Assembly (NCBI GenBank): GCA_033964015.1
Contig: CM066920.1
Location: 7,097,912 to 7,161,911, forward strand
Direction of reading: 5' to 3'
Origin: Scolanthus callimorphus
Lineage: Eukaryota; Cnidaria; Anthozoa; Actiniaria; Edwardsiidae
DNA: 64,000 nt
How positions within the stretch are numbered: position 1 is the stretch's first letter; each line of letters starts with the position of its first letter. A model generated the notes under the pieces. It had not been told where the DNA came from. It did no database searches and saw only the letters and a program-made list of their open reading frames with translations. Both the position numbers and the translations under genes were made by a program. Below, one piece after another: positions 56,088-64,000 of the stretch.

Positions 56088-56093
56088 AATAAA
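56088..56093 (+). terminator. Sec61 alpha poly(A) signal
   Basis: AATAAA 469 nt after the Sec61 stop codon. It is the first clear consensus signal in the 3' region. Confidence 0.6.
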
Positions 56094-56770
56094 GCCATCA
56101 AACTCTAAAGTAGTTATTGTCTGAGTAATAGGGGCAAGGTTACCCTGCTAGCAAGCAGAAGGAGGCCACTGCTAGCAGAGTAACAGGGTAGGGTAAGGTT
56201 GGACAACATCACCCCAAGACCAATGGAAATTTCTAGGGCCACTATCTGAAATTTGCTACGTAATATATCAAACGCGAGGGCGTGTTTCGTCAAGATTTCT
56301 AAACACCGAGAAGAGGGTTGAAAATACGAGGCAAAATCGACCTCGAGGTGTTTAGAAATCCTGATGAAAAACCCTTTCGAGTGTCTGATATAGCCTACCA
56401 AACGAATCAATGAATGTCAAGAATTCTAAAGCTCATGAATTGTAAATGAGCGAAACTACCAAATAAGAACGCTCAAATGATCAAGTGATTTCATCTGTGT
56501 GTCGCAATAGCGCTGTTCACGTTGACGTCATCTATTATTAATGTGCCAACCAGAGATCGATTGGTTCACAGAACAAAGGGCGCTATTCAGTCTACGGTTG
56601 GCACAGTAGCATTAGAATGGCAATGTTGATAAACAGTGAATAGCGCTATACAGGTCAACAATTGAATATATCCCAGGGGAGTGCGTCCTTTTTCTTTAGA
56701 GACGACTGGGGACGAGTCAGGGTCCGGCTCATGAAATACAGTGAACGAGGTCACCTGTATCGACAGAACA

Positions 56771-56989
56771 CATTCTCTAACCCAGAGCTCCCCGGCTCGT
56801 CACCTCGCGGGGGAGGCTCTGGTGACAGCCACTGACGCATGCGTGAGATTTGATACAGAGCCGTTGAGAGGAAAATCTTTCTGCGCATGCACCAACGTTC
56901 AAAACCAGCCAATCAGCAACGGACCTCAATGGATGTCACCAGAGCCTCCCCTGCGAGGAGCGAGCCGGGGAGCTCTGGGTACGAGAATG
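56771..56989. mobile_element. Mutator-like MITE, 9-bp TSD
   Basis: A 219-bp element with ends CATTCTCTAACCCAGAGCTC and GAGCTCTGGGTACGAGAATG. A GACAGAACA duplication stands at 56762-56770 and 56990-56998. Inner arms carry GGGGAGGCTCTGGTGACA / TGTCACCAGAGCCTCCCC-like text. Copy of the family at 2685-2914. Confidence 0.88.
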
Positions 56990-57052
56990 GACAGAACACG
57001 GAAATGAGAGGCGCACCTCGTATTTCAGCGCGCGCGCGACTCATCCGGACCC

Positions 57053-57176
57053 CTGCCTCGTACCCAGGCGTGAGCGAGCAATGCATCATGGGAAGGATTA
57101 GCGTTAGCGCAAGGGTTCACGGGAAGGGTGCGCACTTCACTCGCTGCTAGTTGGAATTTCGCTGGGTACGAGACAG
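57053..57176. mobile_element. Mutator-like MITE, 9-bp TSD
   Basis: A 124-bp element with ends CTGCCTCGTACCCAG and CTGGGTACGAGACAG. It is flanked by TCCGGACCC at 57044-57052 and 57177-57185. The CTCGTACCCAG core of its end is shared with the 56771 element, 63 bp away, so the two families are related. Confidence 0.88.
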
Positions 57177-57249
57177 TCCGGACCCGGGATATCCGGATCG
57201 TTCCGAATTGCTCACGAGGAGCCAATCAGAGCGCACGATTTGATGAAAA

Positions 57250-57274
57250 AATATAATATAATATAATATAATAT
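57250..57274. repeat. (ATAAT)n microsatellite
   Basis: Five tandem copies of the pentamer ATAAT. Confidence 0.9.
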
Positions 57275-58070
57275 TGGACAAGGATACAAAAAACAGCTAT
57301 GGGAAAGGAACAGCTATGTACAGAAACTTACATGTTTCTGCTATTTAATCTTGGGAGAGAAAGGAACATTTTGTTTTCGCCCATTAATTAATCTTCTTGG
57401 AGAGGGATCATCCAAACTAACGCAATTGAGTCGGACTTTGAACCCAAACAAGCGGCTTATTTTCACAAGTAAAAGAAAGGGATAGTGACCTGTGCGTGGA
57501 CTGAAGTGCCATGTTATTGGGAAATATGTTTTCATGTTTGTTTATTTTATCCTCGCATAGGCGAACGGCCCGACTCTCGTTCGCAAGACCAAAACCGGGA
57601 GAAGGGGATAGTTTACCTGGGCGTGAACTTACCAAACCCTGCACTGACCGTAGAGTTACTAAAATATATTATTTCTAGTATATATTGCCATTCGGTTTCT
57701 TACACTTAGCCAAAACATACTTAGGAACTATGACCAAAAGCATTGCAGGTCCGTGCCTGTAGGGTACCCGGCCCTGCGTCAGTGCAATACTTTATTGAAG
57801 GCTAATACTTGCGGCCCGCCTCTATGAATGTTAATATACAAGTAAATTTATATTCAACACCATTTACTGCTAAAGGGCACATTTGACACTCTAGAGGGCC
57901 ATGGTAGATCATTTTTAGCAGCATTATCTGATTGTTTATGTTGCGCAGCACGTACACACTGCGTAAGATCTTCAAATGGTGGATCTGAGTGTTAAGGCTA
58001 GTCTGGAGGCGCGCCCTGAGGGGAGTGGGGGTAGGAGGAACTCCCAAAAGGAAAGCCTGGCATTACCCTG
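57275..58070. other. No gene seen
   Basis: No exon supported; frames on both strands lack recognisable domains. Confidence 0.4.
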
Positions 58071-58181
58071 GGTATCAGAGTTTCCAAGCTTCACTCGTTT
58101 ACTAGACGCATTTTTTACTGACACGAAAGCGCGGCGTTTGGTTTAGCGTGTTAGTAAAAGAGTGAAGCTTGGAGACTCTCG
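58071..58181. repeat. Inverted repeat upstream of folate-receptor gene
   Basis: Arms GGTATCAGAGTTTCCAAGCT, then TCACTCGTTTACTA, against TTAGTAAAAGAGTGAAGCTT, then GGAGACTCTC. The loop is about 40 nt. It lies about 165 bp upstream of the TATA box. Confidence 0.75.
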
Positions 58182-58344
58182 CTGGTTGATCGAGCGCCAA
58201 GCCCTACACCACGGGATCGCTTGCTACGTGCTGAGTGTCAAAGAGTAACGAAATCTCAAAAGACAATGGTAGACGATGACAAGCCCTTGACATTTCCGGA
58301 ATAAAGGTTGCATAATACTGCGGCCCCTGCTGTTTCATGCTTGG

Positions 58345-58352
58345 TATAAATA
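58345..58352 (+). promoter_or_regulatory. TATA box of the folate-receptor-like gene
   Basis: TATAAATA about 96 nt before the start codon, with a plausible start of transcription near 58375-58385 (TTTTAGTTCACC). The spacing fits a TATA promoter with a 5' leader of about 65-75 nt. Confidence 0.65.
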
Positions 58353-58447
58353 GATCGAATATCCCCGCAAGCGTCCTTTTAGTTCACCAAGCCAAAGCGA
58401 GTGGAGTCTGTGAACCATCTGAGTGAAGAGAACATTTTACTCTCACA

Positions 58448-59185
58448 ATGCGTGCTGTAATCTTCGGCATTCTTCTCTCATGCCTCTACTTGGGCAGTGA
58501 AGCTCTTACCAAGACCTGCTTATCGACGGCTTCATCGAAAGCCTCTCCGTCCAAGAACACAGACATCCTGAACGCTTGCCAAGCTTACCAGAACAACTCG
58601 TGCTGCAGTGCGAACTTTACGCAACAGCTCAAGCCTCCTGTGAAAGGAGTTGGCAACTTCTCTTGGCTTCAGTGTAAGCAATCTCGCCTTAGCGCTAAGT
58701 GCGAGAAGTTCATGGTCTCGGTTGAGTGTTTTTATCGCTGCTCTCCCAACGTTGCCTTCTGGCAAAATCCTACCTACAAGGCCGGCTTCATCAATGCTCC
58801 TGTATGCTCTAACTTCTGCGACTCTTGGTTCGATGCGTGTAAAGACGACTCGACCTGCGCCGATAACTGGCTCACAGGTTTCAACATGACTTCTGACGGT
58901 GTCAATAAGTGCAAAGGGCCTTGCAAGAAATTCAGCGAAGTGTACAAGAACGGGCGAGGACTTTGCTCTAAGCAATGGGGGAGTTCCTTCACGTACACTA
59001 ACGCCACAGGCGAGTGCCTCGACCTCGACGTCACGCCCGGGAACAACCCCAACGACGCTCTGGTTGAGAAGATGTTTGGAGGAAAAACTAGCACAATGGC
59101 CCCTGCGACCACCACCGCCTCCGCTAGTGCACTCAAGGGAATCAGCGCTCTTGTAACTGTTGTTATTGCTATGATCTTTCACTGA
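58448..59185 (+). CDS. Folate-receptor-like GPI-anchored protein
   Basis: A single exon of 245 codons. Signal peptide at residues 1-19 (AVIFGILLSCLYLGSEA). The body is a folate receptor/riboflavin-binding domain with its cysteine pattern and two strong family blocks: VECFYRCSPNVAFW at about 97-110 and CDSWFDACKDDSTCADNW at about 128-145. Several N-glycosylation sites are present (NNS, NFT, NFS, NMT, NAT). A Thr/Ala/Ser-rich stalk and a C-terminal hydrophobic segment (ISALVTVVIAMIFH) after a small-residue site suggest GPI anchoring at the cell surface. Vertebrate members bind folate, riboflavin or, in JUNO, a gamete ligand; which ligand applies here is not predictable. It has its own TATA box and poly(A) signal. 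Lack of introns, unlike its neighbours, may reflect retroposition or intron loss. No frame damage seen. Confidence 0.92.
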   Translation: MRAVIFGILLSCLYLGSEALTKTCLSTASSKASPSKNTDILNACQAYQNNSCCSANFTQQLKPPVKGVGNFSWLQCKQSRLSAKCEKFMVSVECFYRCSPNVAFWQNPTYKAGFINAPVCSNFCDSWFDACKDDSTCADNWLTGFNMTSDGVNKCKGPCKKFSEVYKNGRGLCSKQWGSSFTYTNATGECLDLDVTPGNNPNDALVEKMFGGKTSTMAPATTTASASALKGISALVTVVIAMIFH

Positions 59186-59482
59186 ACGTTAATCTGTAAG
59201 ATCGGACTTACGCGTGGACTTGCGCAACAGCAAAAGCTGCGGTGTACTTTGCCAAGGAACTTTTTGATGTCTTTTTGTTCTTCAATGCGCGGAATTATTT
59301 AAAAGACGTACAATTTACTGTTGAATTTTAGGTGCATTTAATTTTTAGGGCCGCGTTATATTTAACATCTGAGTTTAGGTTCGTGCCGCGTTTCCTATTC
59401 ATTGCTGGCAATAGGATATGTGAAGCACTATAAAGTTATTCAAAACTGCAACTATTTTAGCTTGTGATAACATGGATGTGAC

Positions 59483-59488
59483 AATAAA
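59483..59488 (+). terminator. Poly(A) signal of the folate-receptor-like gene
   Basis: AATAAA about 298 nt after the stop codon. Confidence 0.65.
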
Positions 59489-59731
59489 AAATATTTAGCA
59501 AAGCCGTGTTATTTTGTCCTTTTGATTAGCTTTTGATAAGGGTAACTAGCTCTATTTTGGTTTTGGGAATCGGAATTTTATTAGTCGCGGGAGCGGAGAG
59601 CTGATTTCGATGCAATCGTCGAAAGCTGAATACCGCCGCAGCGCAAAGTCGAGAACTCCGCCAGTATGTCTATGCCCGTCGACCCCAGCAACCCTTCGCG
59701 CTCGTGATTGCTTTTTATGTACCACGTGATG

Positions 59732-60012
59732 TAGCCTGCGAAACAGCGCCCCCCGGACAACTCCTAGCTCTGGCTCTCGGGTGTTTTCAGGATCGTCTCG
59801 ATTTCGTGCGCGCATGGAATCAGTCTCGAAAAACGACTCCTCTCGAAAACAAACAGAGGCGTCTACGCAGGCTAGCAACTCCCGGAAAGCCGTATCTGAA
59901 GCTGTTCTAGCGCTCGGTCAAAAGGGAGATTTGGGCGAGTGGATTTCCCGGCAAGCTCAGCTTGTTACGTTTACCTCGGTACTAGTATCACTGTCGCATG
60001 TTGAGCAGGCTA
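59732..60012. mobile_element. Mutator-like element, TAGCCTGC end, 9-bp TSD
   Basis: A 281-bp element starting TAGCCTGCG and ending GAGCAGGCTA, flanked by the perfect duplication CACGTGATG at 59723-59731 and 60013-60021. An internal CGCAGGCTAGC at 59863-59873 looks like a second end, so it may be a composite or have lost part. An open frame runs through part of it (59781-60197) but continues past the right border and has no recognisable domain. Confidence 0.82.
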
Positions 60013-60087
60013 CACGTGATGCGTTGTTTGTGGACCACGTGATCATGACTTTCATCCATTGTTTTGTTTTGTTTTTTTGCTCTCAAA

Positions 60088-60183
60088 TAGCCTGCGTAGC
60101 GAACCCCTTGCGGCCCGCGCTATTTCCGGTTTTCGCTCGCCCCGACTCCCTCCCCTTCCCTTTTAGAGCCGCTACGCAGGCTA
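60088..60183. mobile_element. Mutator-like MITE, TAGCCTGC end, 9-bp TSD
   Basis: A 96-bp element, TAGCCTGCGTAGCG to CCGCTACGCAGGCTA, flanked by GCTCTCAAA at 60079-60087 and 60184-60192. It lies only 75 bp from the larger relative at 59732-60012. Confidence 0.88.
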
Positions 60184-60192
60184 GCTCTCAAA

Positions 60193-62676
60193 CGTAGAGT
60201 TCCGTAGAAAACGTTCTTATCGATCGACAAGAAGCTTGTTGCCTTCGGCTTGTCTCACAGCAAAACCACGGCAAATGTGCGAAAGTCCCGGTCGGAGACA
60301 TTAGCCAATCAGAATGCCTGTTTTAACAATAGTGCAGTTTCAAAAACAATAACAACGGCGCGCAATGCATCTTGGCCGCTTATGGGTCTTTAAAACCCAC
60401 AAATGTTGACCACGTTGTAAACAAACGCATCACGTGTTCATATACAGCGTATCACGTGGTACATAGTTGTCGTGGTAAGTGCACCTTTAGACCCCGTCCG
60501 CACTACACCGTTTTCAAACGAAAACGGATACTTTTTGCTCCGTTTTCAAAACGATTTGCGTCCACACTTATCGTTTTCGTATCATCTTCGCCGTTTTCGG
60601 TGATCATTTTCGGCGTGGTTAACTAATTCCGAGGAGGTCAGAACAAAAAGACACTCTTCCGTGGGTATTTCTGAGGGGGTTCAGGACTGATATGTACTCT
60701 TCCGCAGGTGTTTCTGTTGGGGTACCAGGTGAAATTTAGGAGGGGTTAGAAGTAGCGGGGGGAGGGAGGGGGGTGCGGATGATAACTTACTAGGTCTAAT
60801 ATGGAGTAAAGCTATTTTTACTGCTGGCTTTACTGTTAGTTTCCCTCCTTGTAGGCGACGCGGTTGTTACTACGGTTAGAAGGGACCGATCGTTTATTAC
60901 GTCCACGGGGGGGGGGGGGGGGGGGGGTGGTTTTCTAAATTTATTGAACGTCAAAATTCGCATCCCCCTCATTAAAAAGGCGATACAAAAATAACCCCCA
61001 CAATATCGATGTTCTAAAACGTTTACCCCCCACCCTGTAACCAGATCCCCGTTTGAACTAATGGAAGACAATTTACAGAAATTTCTCTTTTTGTTGCGCG
61101 CGAAGCGCGCCCTAATTTTATGCATGATATGAACGCATTTCACCAAACCTCAAAGAAAATGTAGATGAACATTCCATTTGCTGTGTGTAGTAAACAAAGA
61201 TCGCAAATGACGTGCGTAAAGCAGGGTCAAAATGACGAATCTCTATCCTCGTAAAGTGGAACTCACGCTTGCCTAATAAATAGGCCTTCTTTTTTCGAAC
61301 TGAGACAGCTCCGATGCTTATTACTGCAGAGCGTCTTTTTGGGGGGAGAGTTAGTTTTTTTTCTCCTGGCTAAGATATATTTTCTTGTAATGACATTCGT
61401 AGCCATTCCATTGCGCACGTACTCAAAAACTATTTTGTACATTCCATTGCGCGCGAAGCGCGCCGAAATTCGCGTATACTTGCTATATGGCGTAGCGCTG
61501 TATGCCACGGACGCGATAGCTTGTACATATTAATATTTAGTTTGAACCACAGTGTCTCTGAAAAAATTACCCCCTCTTTTGAGAGAGGGTGCCAAAAAAT
61601 TACCCCCCTAAAATCTTTGTCTTCTAAATTTTTATCCCCACCCAAATTTCCAAGGTTCTTCCTGCCCTGTATCTGGCTGTTCTGTTTCTATAATCTTTTG
61701 CCCCAATACTCTATACTACATTGACAGAATTTCTCCATGTGGATGAATGTGGTAACGCATCACAGAGAAGTCTTTTAGATGTACCTTCAATGTACTGTAC
61801 ACCTAAAAAGAGCAACAGATAAAATTGAATTGTTTTTATGAGATTGTTTATACCTTGTTGGTGGGGCTCTCTGTACAGTTGACTGGTTTGGTCAACCTTT
61901 AGATTGTTTGGTGGTTGAAATCAGAGCAGCAGTACTTTTAGGGTCTGTCAAAGCAAACTCAAGTGAAAGCAAACTTAACGGTATTGTTACCTCAAAACAG
62001 CACGAGTTTGAGTCAAACTTCTAAACAATCTTTTTTTTTAGGGTGGAGAAACTTGTGGTACTGGTGTCCTTTTTCATGATTACTGATGGTTATTTCCAAA
62101 ACCATTTTTACTTCTTGCTAATGAGTGACTGAGAAACTTACACACACTTTTTATTGAACGTTTCAAGGATCTTCCCAAGGGAGGAAAAAGGAAATGAAAC
62201 TTGAACAAGGGGCAAGATTTAGTAGCAGGGTTGGTACTTAGTTCCAATCAACAGGAAACTGGTAATTTTATTATGTGGAGTACAGGATATGGGGTCTTAG
62301 TCCACAACAGGAAAAAGAAAATGAACCTTGACAGGGATTTGACCTGAGGATAATTTGATGATTCTGTTGAGATAGAAAGACTTGCAAAATCCTGTATACT
62401 CTGTTTATGACCAGAAGCTCAAAAACCCTACCCTGTTCAGTGGATCATCTCTGTATAGTCAATATATGGGAATTAACCCCTCAGGATTTACCTTAAGACC
62501 CACCAACCCAAATACCCCATCCTCTGTCATTCTAGCGAACAATAAAGTGACTAAATGGGAAAAAGAGGTGAACATGTTTTGAGCCACCCCATGTGAACTT
62601 TCCAATTCCCTCTGTGGTTAGGATATGGATATTTCTTGAATTACAAGCATTCTTCTCCCACCTATAATAGCTTACC
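60193..62676. other. No gene seen; poly-G tract and degraded repeats
   Basis: A 21-nt poly-G lies at 60907-60927. At 60495-60615 GTTTTCAAACGAAAACGG-like phrases suggest a degraded MITE. GCGCGAAGCGCGCC palindromes occur at about 61097 and 61450. No supportable exon; the 66-codon frame at 62382-62582 has no domain. Confidence 0.45.
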
Positions 62677-63038
62677 AAGGGGGACATTGGGGTTGTCGGT
62701 TCCGCAGTTTTAGCAGTTTTTAATTGCGTTTTTTTGGTTTTCTTAAATTTTCAATGCGGTTTCACGGTTTTAAAAAAGCCTGCGGAGCACGGTTTTGACA
62801 TTTTTCAAACACGATTTTTCGGATTTTGTCACTTTTAATGCGGTTTTACGGTTGTAAAATTTCTACAGAGCTCAGATTTTTCTGCTATGACCGCCTTTTA
62901 CTCCCATCACGTTTTTTTAAACAAATCTAATTTGGGAATTGCGGTTTCGGTTTTGATACGATTTTGTGTGCGTTTTTGCGAATTTGATGTAATTTGTGGG
63001 CGGTTTTGCGGTTTCTGTACCTCCCCAATGTCCCCCTC
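62677..63038. mobile_element. MITE, GGGGGACATTGGGG ends, 6-bp TSD
   Basis: A 362-bp element from AAGGGGGACATTGGGG to CCCCAATGTCCCCCTC, flanked by CTTACC at 62671-62676 and 63039-63044. It aligns along its length with 39045-39362, but carries about 45 bp of extra sequence near 62870-62920 (CAGATTTTTCTGC onward). Confidence 0.88.
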
Positions 63039-63388
63039 CTTACCTGAAGACAATAAATAAAATCACAGTAAATCCATATTTCTTTCAGCTCTGTCTGAAA
63101 AATGTAATTTGTTTTAGTTAATCAGTTTTAAAAATGTGATCTTTAATGTTAGTCTAACTGGAATGCATTTGCAACCAATGTTGATATTGGCTTTGTCTTC
63201 CCCTTGTATATCAGGCTCATATCTCCCCCACAAATACGGGTTTATAACTACTGATAACTCTCTGAACCTTTACTGATTCAGGGGTGGGGCATGTTGATGA
63301 CTGACAGAAGCCCACTCATAGGTATTGCATTGCTTCCATATCTATTCAAAAGCAGTTTTTTCTACCCATTGAAATAATCCTGTCCTTA

Positions 63389-63612
63389 AGCCTGGTGCAC
63401 ACTTGCGACATAACGACATAAGAAAAATATCACGCGAACAAAATTTAGTGCTTTACAAACGTTCAAGTCGACAAAAAATAACATAAGATTGCTTTGGTGA
63501 AGTAACCTAATGATGATCCATGGAAAATACTGATTATTTCAATTATTTTCACATGCTTTTTTCATTGCAACATAACGTCCTTATGTCGTTATGTCGCTAG
63601 TGTGCACCGGCT
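63389..63612. mobile_element. MITE with TTA duplication
   Basis: A 224-bp element. The ends AGCCTGGTGCACACT and AGTGTGCACCGGCT continue inward as GCGACATAACGACATAAG / CTTATGTCGTTATGTCGC. TTA stands on both sides (63386-63388 and 63613-63615). A 3-bp TTA/TWA target is typical of PIF/Harbinger; a 3-bp match alone is weak evidence. Confidence 0.7.
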
Positions 63613-64000
63613 TTACACTCTTACCTGGAATGCAGCATTGCAGTGAAAGAGATCCTGGTTGCTTATCAATGAACATATTTCCCTCCACCAGACAACAATA
63701 CTTGAGCAGCCATTTGTGCCTAAAATAATTATAGAATAAGAAAAACCTTAATATGATAAAGAATTAACTCAAAAATCATGCTATACAGAAGCCTCTTATG
63801 ATGAACAAATTACCACCCAGCAAGGTGCCCACTTCCTATGTGATATAGAAGCACTTAATATATACATTATCCAGGGAGCTGACACTATACAAAGCCAACC
63901 TCTGTCACAGTAATCTCTTGAGAGAACTTACTAACGTGTACTGTACATTTACAGGTCAGCGAAAAGTACTATTATATGACCCAATTTTTGTGGCAGAGAA
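63613..64000. other. No gene seen
   Basis: AT-rich, no exon recognised. Confidence 0.4.

Noticed and set aside
58532..59182. A 216-codon open frame antisense to the folate-receptor-like gene
   Set aside because: It is the reverse shadow of a GC-richer single-exon gene. The sense frame has a signal peptide, family motifs and a GPI tail, and the antisense frame has nothing recognisable.
59781..60197. A 138-codon open frame as a gene
   Set aside because: It starts inside one transposon and ends beyond another; no domain, and the frame crosses element borders and a TSD.

Overview
The window is eukaryotic nuclear DNA. It is AT-rich, has intron-rich genes with GT-AG introns, and is crowded with short inverted-repeat transposons. 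The gene set and protein similarity point to an early-branching animal. An anthozoan cnidarian (sea anemone or coral) is my best guess, but this is inference and the species cannot be fixed from the sequence.

Five protein-coding genes are well supported, all on the + strand. (1) 20285-25068: a secreted protein of about 320 residues with an N-terminal cysteine domain and two VWC-type cysteine modules. (2) 27152-34357: a mitochondrial DnaJ/Hsp40 of the Tid1 (DNAJA3) type, 13 shared exons plus two alternative last exons, one of which adds a transmembrane tail. (3) 38799-43331: an ELMO-domain GAP of the ELMOD2 type, ten exons, starting with a 6-nt coding exon. (4) 46586-55619: the Sec61 alpha translocon subunit, 13 exons, with a LINE in intron 6 and a 128-bp tandem repeat in intron 10. 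(5) 58448-59185: a single-exon folate-receptor-like protein, probably GPI-anchored. The genes look like ordinary independent housekeeping or secretory genes; I see no operon or shared pathway.

The first 20 kb has no gene I can support. It holds hairpin elements, a minisatellite at 8245-9345, and DNA-transposon remnants. Between and inside genes I could delimit many non-autonomous DNA transposons by matching inverted termini with target-site duplications (TSDs). Seven have 9-bp TSDs (Mutator-like), three have 5-bp TSDs and share a CAGTGGCGGATCC-like end, and two have 6-bp TSDs and GAGGGGGACATTGGGG-like ends. Others have TTAA, TA or TTA duplications, and one has poly-G termini and an 8-bp TSD. 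Several are nested in one another.

Conserved exons of three genes and the LINE carry single missing bases, most explained by a homopolymer shortened by one. There are six in about 5.6 kb of coding exons and four in the LINE. Because the same genes are otherwise intact, and Sec61 alpha is essential, I read these mainly as assembly or base-calling errors rather than pseudogenes. Exon coordinates below are given as the sequence stands.
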